This document shows positions 6,628 through 15,880 of a DNA stretch of 20,332 nt, one piece after another. The notes beneath the pieces are model-generated. The model was not told the DNA's origin and made no database searches. It saw nothing but the letters and a program-made list of their open reading frames with translations. The stretch spans positions 1 to 20,332 of the forward strand of contig DATMIB010000088.1 in assembly GCA_035554635.1 (NCBI GenBank), in the 5' to 3' direction. Positions within the stretch are counted from its first letter, which is position 1, and each line of letters opens with the position of its first letter. A program made the position numbers and the translations under genes. This stretch comes from RPQJ01 sp035554635 (GTDB lineage Bacteria; Pseudomonadota; Gammaproteobacteria; Steroidobacterales; Steroidobacteraceae).

Positions 6628-7428
6628 ATGAACAAGAACCTTTCAGCACGCCGCGCGCTGGCTTGCGGCGCCGCGCTCCTCGCCTGCGCCGCGTGGACGG
6701 CGCCGGCATCGGCCGCAAGCATCACGTGGGACCTGCGCACCAACGACGGCTGCGGCGCCGCGGGCGAGCCCGCCTGCTCGAACAACTATGGCAACACGCG
6801 CCAGTACACGCAGGGCGGCATCAGGATGACGGGCTCCGCGTACGCGGACACGGACAGCAATTACGCCACGGAAGACCAGCGCCGGATCGAGACGGCCCAC
6901 CTGGGCCACTACGACGGCAACGGGCTCGGCGTCACGAACCGCGACAACGATTCCGGCTCGCCCAACCACGCCACCGACAACAACAGCCGCTTCGACGCGA
7001 TTCGGCTGGAGTTCGACACGGCCGTGCGCCTGACGGACCTCTTCTTCGGCTGGGCCGAAGGCGATTCCGACTTCACGGTGCTGTTCTACACCGGCTCGGG
7101 CAGCACGAGCCTCGTCGGCGAGCGCTACAACACGCTGTCACCGGAGTGGGGTGTGCTCGGCCACTACGACTCGTACGACGATGGCTGGAAGACGCTGTCG
7201 AACACGAACGTCTTCTCGCGCTACTGGCTCGTGCTCGCCTACGACAACGTGTTTACGGGCACCACGCGCAACCTCGACGGCGGCCAGACCTCGCCCGACG
7301 AGCGCGACGACTATTTCAAGATCGGCAAGGTCACGGTCGAGACGCCGACGCGGGTGCCGGAGCCGGGCGGCCTTGCGCTGCTGGGACTCGGCCTGGTCGG
7401 CCTGGTTCGCACGCGTCGCGTGGGCTGA
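6628..7428 (+). CDS. PEP-CTERM exosortase-dependent surface protein (XDP1-like)
   Basis: This is a 266-residue secreted protein. Residues 1-29 form a signal peptide (basic MNKNLSARR, hydrophobic core, ASAAS cleavage region). The C-terminus is a PEP-CTERM sorting signal: VPEP at 243-246, a short hydrophobic helix (LALLGLGLVGLV), then basic RTRR. Exosortase recognises this signal, and such proteins are usually linked to exopolysaccharide and biofilm matrix. The body is rich in Asp, Asn, Gly and Ser, with GVTNRDNDSGSPNHATDN and RLTDLFFGWAEGDSDFTVLFYTG, which recall the XDP1 group of exosortase substrates; that assignment is from memory. A GGGG at 6617-6620 is a good ribosome site for the ATG. 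A sigma-54 promoter precedes it and an intrinsic terminator follows, so it is monocistronic. No exosortase gene lies in the window. Confidence 0.9.
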   Translation: MNKNLSARRALACGAALLACAAWTAPASAASITWDLRTNDGCGAAGEPACSNNYGNTRQYTQGGIRMTGSAYADTDSNYATEDQRRIETAHLGHYDGNGLGVTNRDNDSGSPNHATDNNSRFDAIRLEFDTAVRLTDLFFGWAEGDSDFTVLFYTGSGSTSLVGERYNTLSPEWGVLGHYDSYDDGWKTLSNTNVFSRYWLVLAYDNVFTGTTRNLDGGQTSPDERDDYFKIGKVTVETPTRVPEPGGLALLGLGLVGLVRTRRVG

Positions 7429-7471
7429 GCCCCTTCCTCTCCCCGCCCAGCACCTCCGGCGACGCGTGTTT

Positions 7472-7500
7472 GGCCCTGCCGGCGACGGCAGGGCCCTTTT
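7472..7500 (+). terminator. Rho-independent terminator of the PEP-CTERM gene
   Basis: A perfect 10-bp stem GGCCCTGCCG / CGGCAGGGCC (7472-7481 and 7486-7495) with a GCGA tetraloop is followed by CTTTT. It lies 43 bp after the PEP-CTERM stop codon and is the clearest intrinsic terminator in the window. Confidence 0.92.
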
Positions 7501-7626
7501 CGTTGCACCGTCCGGCACCAAGCGGGCTGCTTCCGGCCGAACGCTTGTGAGCCTGCCTCACAGCGACGTGAAGATCTTCTAGTCCGGCGCCGCCGAACGA
7601 TGCTGCACTGCACAGGTCCGAGCGTA

Positions 7627-7655
7627 GGGCCCGTGCGTTTCGACGCGTCGGGCCC
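7627..7655. repeat. Inverted repeat in the leader of the glycosidase-like gene
   Basis: GGGCCCG (7627-7633) pairs with CGGGCCC (7649-7655) across a 15-nt loop; the overlapping CGACGCGTCG (7641-7650) is also self-complementary. No T tract follows. It could be an operator, a leader hairpin or a backup terminator; there is no further evidence. Confidence 0.35.
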
Positions 7656-7741
7656 GTCGTCCTCGGGCGCAGCTTCGGTCGCGCCTGATCCCGCCCATGC
7701 CTCGCTCCGCCACGGCCGTGCCGCGGCGTCGAGGCCATTCC

Positions 7742-8938
7742 ATGGATGGTCCTGTTCACGTGCCGATTCCCAAGACGTTGCGCGGCCTGGCGCTGCTGCT
7801 CTCCTCGTTGTTGTTCCTTGCCTCGACGGCCCGCGCCGACACCCCGCCGACGTCCACGAGCACATCCGACCTCACTACCCTGCAGTCCGGCACCACGGAC
7901 GCGTACCAGGCGACTGCAGGACGCAAGGCCAACTACGGCCATTACTTCGCAACCCGCTACGACGACACGCCGGGCGACGTCGCGATGCTGTGCAGCCAGC
8001 CCGGCGTGCGGGGTGTCCTCTGGCGCGAGACCTGGAACGAAGTCGAGCCGTCGCCGGGCCAGTACGACTTCAGTGGCTACGAACGCGTGCTGCGCGCGAT
8101 CGAGACTTCGAACAATCCGAAGTGCCAGCTCTGGGTGATGGTCGAATTCAAGAGCTTCAACACCAGTCCGGTCCGCAATCCATGCCCGGATTACCTGCAG
8201 GGTCGCTACTCGGGCCCCAACGCCGACGGCAGTCGTGCGATGACCTGCTTCATGTGGGAACCGACCGTGCAGCGCGCCTACCAGGCGATGATGCGTGCGG
8301 CCGGCGCACGCTTCGACGACAACCCGCGCATCGAAGGCTTCGTGCTGCAGGAGTCGGCCCTGGGCTTCACGGGCCAGTACTCGCAGGACGTCGGCGACGG
8401 CGGCACGTACACGGCCGTGGCCTGGCGCGACGCGTTGATCGACATGGTGCAGCAATGCGCCTCGGCTTTTTCGAACAGCCGCTGCATGGCGTTCGTGAAC
8501 TTCATCCGCAACGGCCCGGAGTTCATCGACGACGTGGCCGCGGCGATCGCGCGCGTGCCCGACAACCGGGCGTGCCTGTCGGGGCCGGACCTGCTGCCCG
8601 ACGAGAAGGCGCTGTACTCGCACAACGGCGCGATCTACGAAGTGCTCGCGCGGCATGGCGGTTGCCGTGCCAACAGCGCGCAGAACCGGTCCTACGGCAT
8701 CCGCAACTTCAACCTTTACGACGTGTTCCGTTTCGCGGTCGGCGGCACCAAGGGCGACTTCCAGCAGCGCGAGCCGCGCTCGAGCGGCGTGTGCGTCAAC
8801 TCGTACCTGTTCTGGAACCATCGCGTCGGCGAGAGCTGGACCGGCCTCGACTGGATCAATGCGCTGCCGGTGATCGCGGCCTATCCGTACGGCCGCGAAT
8901 GGCTCGACGCCTGCGAAGGCGGTGGCGGGCCGCCCTGA
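7742..8938 (+). CDS. Secreted protein, putative (beta/alpha)8 glycoside-hydrolase-like
   Basis: This is a 398-residue exported protein without a firm family assignment. A signal peptide covers about residues 1-32 (KTLRGLALLLSSLLFLASTARAD). The mature part has features seen in TIM-barrel glycosidases: VRGVLWRETWNEVEPSPGQYDF recalls the 'W..vEP..G.ydF' strand of GH5/GH42-type enzymes, CQLWVMVEFK resembles a strand-end, and GFVLQESALGF contains a candidate acid Glu (residue 204). VNSYLFWNHRVG and WINALPVIAAYPYG resemble the end of such a barrel. At least eight cysteines suggest disulfides outside the cytoplasm. The ATG at 7742 gives a good signal peptide; another in-frame ATG at 7697 would add 15 basic residues. 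Neither has a strong ribosome site. No carbohydrate-binding domain was seen, and the substrate is unknown. Confidence 0.72.
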   Translation: MDGPVHVPIPKTLRGLALLLSSLLFLASTARADTPPTSTSTSDLTTLQSGTTDAYQATAGRKANYGHYFATRYDDTPGDVAMLCSQPGVRGVLWRETWNEVEPSPGQYDFSGYERVLRAIETSNNPKCQLWVMVEFKSFNTSPVRNPCPDYLQGRYSGPNADGSRAMTCFMWEPTVQRAYQAMMRAAGARFDDNPRIEGFVLQESALGFTGQYSQDVGDGGTYTAVAWRDALIDMVQQCASAFSNSRCMAFVNFIRNGPEFIDDVAAAIARVPDNRACLSGPDLLPDEKALYSHNGAIYEVLARHGGCRANSAQNRSYGIRNFNLYDVFRFAVGGTKGDFQQREPRSSGVCVNSYLFWNHRVGESWTGLDWINALPVIAAYPYGREWLDACEGGGGPP

Positions 8939-9084
8939 GGCGGCGGCTCGACGATCGGTCGGCGAGCGGTCAACGAGGCGTGACGGCGCAGCACGAGGCG
9001 CCATGACGGCACACCGCACTCCACGAAAGCTGTCGCCACTTTGGCGCGGCCTGCGACGCTGCGGGCGACTGGCGCATCTGGGAC

Positions 9085-9093
9085 TGGGATAAT
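9085..9093 (+). promoter_or_regulatory. Extended -10 promoter candidate for the efflux operon
   Basis: TGG-GATAAT carries a TGn extension and a -10 with five of six consensus bases. GCGACT at 9065-9070, 17 bp upstream, is a poor -35, as is acceptable with an extended -10. The predicted start near 9100 falls inside the adjoining large palindrome, and the leader to the ATG at 9228 would be about 128 nt. Confidence 0.45.
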
Positions 9094-9134
9094 GTCGACG
9101 TACCGCCGAGCCGATCGGCCGGCGGTGCGTCGAC
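9094..9134. repeat. Large palindrome at the predicted start of the efflux operon
   Basis: GTCGACGTACCGCCG (9094-9108) is the inverse complement of CGGCGGTGCGTCGAC (9120-9134) apart from one T-G wobble. The 11-nt centre contains GCCGATCGGC, itself a palindrome, so the whole can fold into an almost continuous 18-bp stem with a GATC loop. Lying from about -6 to +35, it fits a repressor operator (for example of a TetR-type efflux regulator) or a stable 5' mRNA hairpin. No regulator gene is adjacent. Confidence 0.7.
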
Positions 9135-9227
9135 GTCGGTCGTCGCCGGCGCGGATCGCGCCCGGTGCGCACCGCGCCCACGCCTTCCGCCCGTCAACCG
9201 ATCCGAGCCGTCAACGTTGTTCGCCGA

Positions 9228-10640
9228 ATGATTTTGCGCCCTCGCGCGCTGCACCGGACCTCGCTCCTCGCAGCGCTCTCCCTGACCCTTGCCGCGGCCG
9301 GTTGTGCCGTCGGGCCTGAGCCCCGGGCGCCGTCCGTCGACAGCCTTGGCGCGCCCACGGCCTATCTCAACGAACTGCCGGCACGGGCCGCGACCACCGC
9401 GGACCTCGTCCAATGGTGGTCGGCCTTCGACGACGCGACGCTCGACGAGTTCGTCGCGCGCGCCCTGGCCGCCAATGCCGACCTCGAAGCGGCCGGCGCA
9501 CGCGTGCGTGCGGCACGCGCGGCGCTGACCGCATCGTCGGCCGGTTTCTGGCCGTCGGTCGGGCTCGGCGTGTCGGCGACCGAGCGCGAAGGTTCCGTCA
9601 CGCTGTACGACGCCGGGCTCGACGCATCCTATGAGGTGGATCTCTTTGGCGGCGTGCGACGCTCGGTCACCGCGTCGCGCGCCGACTTCGCGGCCACGGC
9701 TGCCGCGAGCCAGTCGACGCGGATCACGGTCGCCGCGGAAGTCGCGCTCAATTACGTCGACGCACGGCTCGCGCAACGCCGGCTCGCGATCGCCCGCGCC
9801 AACCTCGCCGCACAGGACGAGACGCTGCAGATCGTCGACTGGCGCGTGCTCGCGGGGCTGGTCGGGTCGCTCGACCTCGAGCAGGCCCGGCGTCTGCGCG
9901 CGCAGACCGCGGCGGCCGTGCCCGCCGTCGAGCAGACGTTCGCCGCCGCGGTCAACCGTCTCGCGGTGCTGCTCGCATGGCCCGTCGCCGAGGTCCAGCA
10001 ACGCCTGCTCGCGAACGCCGAGGCGGCGGTGCCGCTGGCACCGCTGCCGGTGGCGGGCATTCCGGTCGAGAGCCTGCGCCGTCGGCCCGACGTGCTCGCG
10101 GCCGAGCAGTCGGTCGTCGCCGAAGTCGCGCGCATCGGCGTGCGCGAGGCGGACCTGTATCCCGCACTGCGGCTCAGCGGCTCGTTCGGCGGTTCGAGCA
10201 CGAGCTTTTCCGACGTGGCCGACGACGCTGTCGGCACCCTCGTCGCGAGCCTGACGGCGCCGCTGTTCGAGGGCGGACGCCTGCGCGCAGCGGTGGCACA
10301 GCAACGCGCGATCGCCGACGCGGCGGTGGCCGACTACCGCGGCACGCTGCTCGCCGCCGTCGAGGAGACCGAGAACGCACTCGTGGCGGCCGACGTCGCC
10401 GAGCGGCGCGAGGCCGAGCTCGTCGTGGCCGAAGAGGCCGCGCGCAATGCGGCCGTGCTGGCGCGCAGCCAGTACCAGGCCGGGCTGATCGACTTCCAGA
10501 CGCTGCTCGACACCGAACGCAGCCTGCTCACGACCGAGGACAGCCGCGCGACCGCGCGCGCCGATCGCGCCGCGGCATCGGTCCGCCTGTTCAAGGCGCT
10601 GGGCGGCGGCTGGGATCCGACAGCCCCGGCCCACCTCTGA
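9228..10640 (+). CDS. Outer-membrane factor lipoprotein of efflux system (NodT/TolC family)
   Basis: This is a 470-residue outer-membrane efflux protein, the TolC-like exit duct of a tripartite pump. The N-terminus is a lipoprotein signal with the lipobox AAGC at Cys26 followed by AVGPEP, typical of NodT-type factors. Family landmarks are VQWWSAFDDATLDEFVARALAANADLEAA, ASYEVDLFGGVRRSV, PVESLRRRPDVLAAEQSV, READLYPALRLSGSFG, TAPLFEGGRLRAAVAQQRA and the C-terminal repeat ARSQYQAGLIDFQTLLDTERSLL. Two copies of the outer-membrane efflux repeat form the coiled barrel. The ATG at 9228 places the signal peptide correctly; an upstream in-frame start at 9165 would add 21 unlikely residues. It is followed after 62 bp by the adaptor gene, so it heads the operon. 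Confidence 0.93.
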   Translation: MILRPRALHRTSLLAALSLTLAAAGCAVGPEPRAPSVDSLGAPTAYLNELPARAATTADLVQWWSAFDDATLDEFVARALAANADLEAAGARVRAARAALTASSAGFWPSVGLGVSATEREGSVTLYDAGLDASYEVDLFGGVRRSVTASRADFAATAAASQSTRITVAAEVALNYVDARLAQRRLAIARANLAAQDETLQIVDWRVLAGLVGSLDLEQARRLRAQTAAAVPAVEQTFAAAVNRLAVLLAWPVAEVQQRLLANAEAAVPLAPLPVAGIPVESLRRRPDVLAAEQSVVAEVARIGVREADLYPALRLSGSFGGSSTSFSDVADDAVGTLVASLTAPLFEGGRLRAAVAQQRAIADAAVADYRGTLLAAVEETENALVAADVAERREAELVVAEEAARNAAVLARSQYQAGLIDFQTLLDTERSLLTTEDSRATARADRAAASVRLFKALGGGWDPTAPAHL

Positions 10641-10702
10641 TCGACGACCCGGGATAACCCGTCACGACGGCGTGCCGTTGCGACCCACACGACGACGAAC
10701 GA

Positions 10703-12086
10703 ATGGACGACCGAACGAAAGCACCGACGAACGACTCCGAAACGCGGGTCTCGACGCTCGACGAATTCCTCGGCCGCAAGACGCCCTCGCCACGCATGCG
10801 GCTCTGGCGTCGCATTGCGGCCGGCGTCGGGCTCGTCGCCGTGCTGGCGCTCGGCTATGCCTGGTTCGGCGACTCCGGTGACGCGGGCCCGCGCTACGCC
10901 ACGGCACCGGTGCAGCGCGGCGACCTGCGCGTGACGGTGTCCGCCACCGGCAACCTGCAACCGACCAACGAGGTCGAAGTCGGCTCGGAGCTGTCGGGGC
11001 TCGTCACCGACGTCTCGGTCGACAACAACGACCGCGTGACCAGGGGACAGGTGCTCGCACGGCTCGACACGTCGCGGCTGCAGGACGCGATCACGCAGGG
11101 CCAGGCCGCGTTGCAGTCGGCCCAGGCCGGCGTCGCCCAGGCCCGCGCGACCGCACAGCTCGCCGCCGCCTCGCTGCAGCGGTTCGAGGAAGTCAGCCGG
11201 CTGTCGAACGGCAAGGTGCCGTCGGCGACCGAGCTCGACTCCGCGCGCGCCGAGCACGCCCGTGCGCAAGCGGCGGTGCTCACGGCCGAAGCGGCGGTCG
11301 CGCAGGCGAAGGCGCAGCTCTCGTCCGACCAGACACAGTTCTCGAAGGCGTTGATCCGCTCCCCCGTCACGGGCGTGGTGCTGTCGCGGCAGGTCGACCC
11401 GGGCCAGACCGTGGCCGCCTCGTTCAACGCGCCGGTGCTGTTCATGATCGCCGAGGACCTGCGCAAGATGCAGCTCGAGGTCAAGGTCGACGAGGCCGAC
11501 GTCGGAGAAGTCGAGGAAGGCCAGGCCGCGACGTTCCAGGTCGACGCGTTTCCCGGCCGCGTGTTCGATGCGCGCGTGCAGCGCGTCGACTTGGGCGCCA
11601 ACGCCGGCAGCAGCAGCTCGTCCTCGTCCTCCAGCAGTTCCTCCTCGAGCACGGTCGTCTCCTACACCGCCGTGCTCACGGTCGAGAATCCCGAGGGCCT
11701 GCTGCGCCCGGGCATGACCGCGACGGCCGCGATCGTGACGAGCGAAAAGAGCGACGTGCTGCTCGTGCCGAACGCGGCGTTGCGTTTCAACCCCGACGAC
11801 ACGGGCGCCGGTGGGCGCAACGGCGTGACCAGCGTGCTGATGCCCGGGCCGCCGCGCGGCACCGCGAGCGGCCAGCAGCGCCAGGTGGGCATCGGTCGTG
11901 GCAGCGAGCAGCGCGTGTTCGTGCTCGACGCACAGGGCCAGCCGCAGGCCGTGACGGTGCGCACCGGCGACACCAACGGCAGCCAGACCGAGGTCACGAG
12001 CGGCGAACTCCAGCCGGACGCGCAGGTGATCACGGGACGGCTCGCCGCAGGCGCACAACCCGGCGCTTCGACACGCGGAGCACCGG

Positions 12087-12097
<11 letters not shown>
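10703..12097 (+). CDS. Periplasmic adaptor (membrane fusion protein, MacA/HlyD family)
   Basis: This 464-residue protein is the periplasmic adaptor linking the ABC transporter to the outer-membrane duct. Residues 1-37 are cytoplasmic and 38-55 a single membrane anchor (IAAGVGLVAVLALGYAWF). A split lipoyl domain follows (TVSATGNLQPTNEVEVGSE... and SPVTGVVLSRQVDPGQTV) around a coiled-coil hairpin at about 108-195 rich in Ala and Gln. The beta-barrel domain contains LEVKVDEADVGEVEEGQAATFQVDAFPG. Residues 303-316 are fourteen consecutive serines just before the conserved TVVSYTAVLTV strand, an unusual insertion. The protein is longer than E. coli MacA (371 residues), through the N-terminal extension and a Gly/Arg-rich C-terminus. 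It overlaps the ATPase gene by 11 bp, so translation is probably coupled. Confidence 0.93.
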
Positions 12098-12829
<732 letters not shown>

Positions 12830-12833
<4 letters not shown>

Positions 12834-14047
12834 TCGGCCGCGTGCTCGGGCCCACGGTCGTGCTCGCGGTCCGCGAAATCCGGCGTCACCTGCTGCGCTC
12901 GTTCCTGACGGTGCTCGGCATCGTGATCGGCGTCGCCGCGGTCGTCACGATGGTGACGCTCGGCAACGGCGCCACGGCCGCCGTGCGCGAGCAGATCAGC
13001 GGCCTCGGTGCGAACCTGCTGCAGATCCGTCCGGGCCAGGGTTTCGGTCGTGGCGGTGGCGGGCCGCCGCCCGCGCCGTTCAAGCTCGAGGACGTCGCCG
13101 CAATCCGCGAGCAGGTCGCAGGCGTGGTCGTCGTCGTGCCGACCGCGCAGACCTCCGCGACGGCCGTGCGCAACGCGGCCAACTGGTCGACGACCGTCAG
13201 CGGCACGACGGCCGACTACTTCAGCGCCCAGCAGTGGGCCGTGACGACCGGACGCGTCTTCACGCCGGCCGAGGAGCAGGCGGGCAAGGCGGTCTGCGTG
13301 ATCGGCTCGACCGTGCGGCGCAACCTGTTCCGCGACGACGACCCGCTCGGGCAGGGCATCCGGGTCAAGAACATCACCTGCGACGTGATCGGCACGCTCG
13401 CCACGCGTGGCCAGAGCGGCTTCGGCGACCAGGACGACGTCGTGTTCATGCCGCTCAAGGCCGTGCAGCGCCGGCTCACCGGCGACCGCGACGTGCGCAC
13501 CGTGCTCGTGCAGGTCGACCAGGCCTACGACACGGCGACCGTGACGGCCTCGATCCAGGACCTGCTGCGCGAGCGGCGCAACATCCGCGGCGCCAAGCAG
13601 GACGACTTCAACATCTTCGACACGGCGCAGATCTCGGCGACGCTGCAAGGGACGACCAGGATCCTGACCTCGCTGCTCGGCGCGGTCGCGGCCGTGAGCC
13701 TGCTGGTCGGCGGCATCGGCATCATGAACATCATGCTCGTGTCGGTGACCGAGCGGACGCGCGAAATCGGCATCCGGCTTGCTATCGGCGCGGTCGGCAG
13801 CGAAGTGCTGCTGCAGTTCCTCGTGGAGGCTACCGTGCTCGCCTGTCTCGGCGGGCTGATCGGGCTTGCGCTCGCGCTGCTCGCGACCTGGTCGCTCGCA
13901 CCCGTGATCGGCGTGCCGTTCCTGTTCGACCCGCAGATCAACCTGCTGGCGTTCGGCGTCTCGGCGCTGATCGGCGTGGTCTTCGGCTACTTCCCGGCCC
14001 GACGCGCCGCGGCCCTGAACCCGATCGACGCGCTGCGCCACGAATAG
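12830..14047 (+). CDS. ABC transporter permease (MacB/FtsX type)
   Basis: This 405-residue integral membrane protein is the permease partner of the ATPase. It has a cytoplasmic amphipathic start (VVLAVREIRRHLLRSFLTVLGIVIG), a first membrane helix at about 24-44, a MacB-type periplasmic core domain (residues 50-270; SGTTADYFSAQQWAVTTGRVFT, DPLGQGIRV) and three C-terminal helices. Between these is the conserved FtsX signature GGIGIMNIMLVSVTERTREIGIRLAIGA. The C-terminus FGYFPARRAAALNPIDALRHE is the usual family ending. A Gly/Pro-rich patch (GRGGGGPPPAP) lies early in the periplasmic domain. The start is GTG at 12830, overlapping the ATPase stop. The substrate may be a macrolide, peptide, lipoprotein or siderophore and cannot be decided from sequence. 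Confidence 0.94.
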
Positions 14048-14056
14048 CGGGCTACC

Positions 14057-14074
14057 GCGCCGGTCGCGCGGCGC
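14057..14074. terminator. Weak hairpin in the convergent gap between efflux and PTS operons
   Basis: GCGCCG (14057-14062) and CGGCGC (14069-14074) form a 6-bp stem with a 6-nt loop within the 39-bp gap between two convergent stop codons. It is symmetric, so it could serve both directions, but it has no T tract on either strand. Confidence 0.25.
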
Positions 14075-14086
14075 ATGACCCCAGGT

Positions 14087-15880
14087 TCAGGCGCCAACGA
14101 GCACGTGCCAGCAACCAGTGGCGGCGCGCACGCAACCGCGTGGCGCGGCCGACTGTACGGCGCGCTCGTCCACCGCCGCATCGTCGCGGACACTGACGCG
14201 CAGGCGTGTCTGCGCGACGCGCTCCACGGTGCTGACATTGGTGTCTCCGCCGAATGCGGCGAGCAGCGACGCATCGAGCGTCGCGATCGCCGGCGGCGAG
14301 GACGCCCGGGATGCAGGCAGCGTCGACGACGGTTGCGACGATGACGGCGGGTTCGGCACCCCCTGCAAAATGCCCGAGTCCTGGTCGCCGGCGGCGGTCG
14401 CACGCAAGTGCCGGTGGATCTGGTCGGCGACCTGGTCCGCGACGGGGCCGAGCACCACCTGCAGCACCGACGCCGAAGGCCGCACGAGCCCATGTGCGCC
14501 GAGGCGTCGCAGCGCGGTTTCATCCACGCGGCCCTGCTCGACGACTTCGAGCCGCAGGCGTGTCGTGCACGCATCGACCGAGCGCAGGTTGCCGGCGCCA
14601 CCGAGCGCCTGCACGAAGCGCGCACCGAGCGGCGCCGCGATCGTGTCGGCCGTGCCATCCTCCCCCGACGTCCGTGTTCCCGATTCGGTCGCCGCCGCGT
14701 CCACCGGTTCGCGGCCGGGCGTGCGCAGGTCGAAGCGCAGGATGGCCCAGCGGAACAACGCGAAATACAACGCGAAGTACGCCAGCCCGACCGGCACGAG
14801 CCACAGCGGCCGTTCGGCGAGCCGGAAGTTGAGCACGTAGTCGAACAGGCCCGCCGAGAAGCCGAAGCCCAGACGCACGTCGAGCCAGTGCATGAGCACG
14901 AGCGAGGTGCCGGTCAGCACGGCGTGGGCGGCGTAGAGCAAGGGCGCCAGGAACATGAACGCGAACTCGATCGGCTCGGTGACGCCGGTCAGGAACGACG
15001 TCAGTGCCATCGACAACAGCAGGCCGCCCACGGCGCGACGGCGTTCGGTGCGCGCGGTGACGTACATCGCGAGACAGGCACCCGGCAGCCCGAACATCAT
15101 CACCGGGAAAAAGCCCGCCATGAACCGGCCCGCGGTCGGGTCGCCCGCAAAGAAGCGCTTGAGGTCGCCGGTCACGCCGCCGTAGTCGCCGAGCAGGAAC
15201 CACGCGATGTTGTTGAGGATGTGGTGCAGGCCCGTGACGATCAGCAGCCGGTTGAGCGCGCCGTAGATGAACAGACCCACGCCCCCTGCGTCGAGCACAC
15301 CGCGGCTCACGAGGTCCATGCCACGCTCGAGCACCGGCCAGCCGTAGCCGAACGCGGCAGCCACGACCAGGCCGACGAAACCTGCGGCGATCGGCACGAA
15401 GCGTCGCCCGCCGAAGAACGCCAGGTAGTCGGGCAGCTTGATGTCGCTGTAACGATTGTAGAGCGCACCCGCGATCAGTCCCGACAGGATGCCGACCGGC
15501 ACGCTGAGCTTTGCGATCTCGCGTGACTTCCAGCTCGCCGCGGCCAGGTTGCGCGCGGCCTCTTCGAAGCCGGCCACGGCCTCGGGCGGGACCGTGAGCA
15601 GCACTTCGATGCCCTTGGTGGCGACGACATAACCGACGACGGCCGCGAGGCCCGCGGCGCCGTGGTTCTCGCGCGCGAAGCCGACTGCGACGCCGATCGC
15701 GAACAGCAGCCCGAGGTTCGAGAAGATCGCGTCGCCCGCGGCCGCCATCCACGCGACGTCGAGCAGGTCGGGTTGGCCGAGACGCAGCAGCAGGCCGGCA
15801 ACGGGCAGCACCGCGATCGGCAGCATGAGCGCCCGACCGAGGCGCTGGGCGCCCTCGAGGCGCGGCAACGAGAATTTCAT
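14087..15880 (-). CDS. nagE: PTS transporter EIICB, N-acetylglucosamine/glucose type (NagE-like), with a second degenerate IIB domain
   Basis: This 597-residue inner-membrane permease imports and phosphorylates a sugar, most likely GlcNAc given its neighbours. Residues 1-385 are the IIC channel (RALMLPIAVLPVAGLLLRLG, GLHHILNNIAWF, FGLPGACLAMY, and the sugar-site motif GVTEPIEFAFMF). A Ser/Thr-rich linker leads to a IIB domain at about 415-490 with the phosphorylated Cys438 in VDACTTRLRL. A Pro/Ser-rich spacer (NPPSSSQPSS) then joins a second IIB-like domain at about 527-597 (LLAAFGGDTNVSTVERVAQTRLRV). There the phospho-cysteine position is Ala556, so this copy cannot carry phosphate in the normal way. 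There is no IIA domain; it is supplied by the next gene. The ATG at 15880 overlaps that gene's stop by 4 bp. Confidence 0.92.
   Translation of the reverse strand: MKFSLPRLEGAQRLGRALMLPIAVLPVAGLLLRLGQPDLLDVAWMAAAGDAIFSNLGLLFAIGVAVGFARENHGAAGLAAVVGYVVATKGIEVLLTVPPEAVAGFEEAARNLAAASWKSREIAKLSVPVGILSGLIAGALYNRYSDIKLPDYLAFFGGRRFVPIAAGFVGLVVAAAFGYGWPVLERGMDLVSRGVLDAGGVGLFIYGALNRLLIVTGLHHILNNIAWFLLGDYGGVTGDLKRFFAGDPTAGRFMAGFFPVMMFGLPGACLAMYVTARTERRRAVGGLLLSMALTSFLTGVTEPIEFAFMFLAPLLYAAHAVLTGTSLVLMHWLDVRLGFGFSAGLFDYVLNFRLAERPLWLVPVGLAYFALYFALFRWAILRFDLRTPGREPVDAAATESGTRTSGEDGTADTIAAPLGARFVQALGGAGNLRSVDACTTRLRLEVVEQGRVDETALRRLGAHGLVRPSASVLQVVLGPVADQVADQIHRHLRATAAGDQDSGILQGVPNPPSSSQPSSTLPASRASSPPAIATLDASLLAAFGGDTNVSTVERVAQTRLRVSVRDDAAVDERAVQSAAPRGCVRAATGCWHVLVGA

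Larger units (their letters stand above)
7429..7741. other. Intergenic region between the PEP-CTERM and glycosidase-like genes
   Basis: This 313-bp gap contains the intrinsic terminator at 7472-7500 and a second hairpin at 7627-7655. I found no convincing promoter for the downstream gene and no credible small ORF. Confidence 0.5.

Noticed and set aside
6393..7550. A 385-codon plus-strand frame overlapping the PEP-CTERM gene
   Set aside because: The translation is Arg-rich without a signal peptide or motifs. The 6628-7428 frame has a signal peptide, a sorting signal and a ribosome site.
8929..8944. GCCGCC-CTGA-GGCGGC hairpin across the stop codon of the glycosidase-like gene as a terminator
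   Set aside because: The stem is only 6 bp, includes coding sequence and has no T tract; such stems are common in this base composition.
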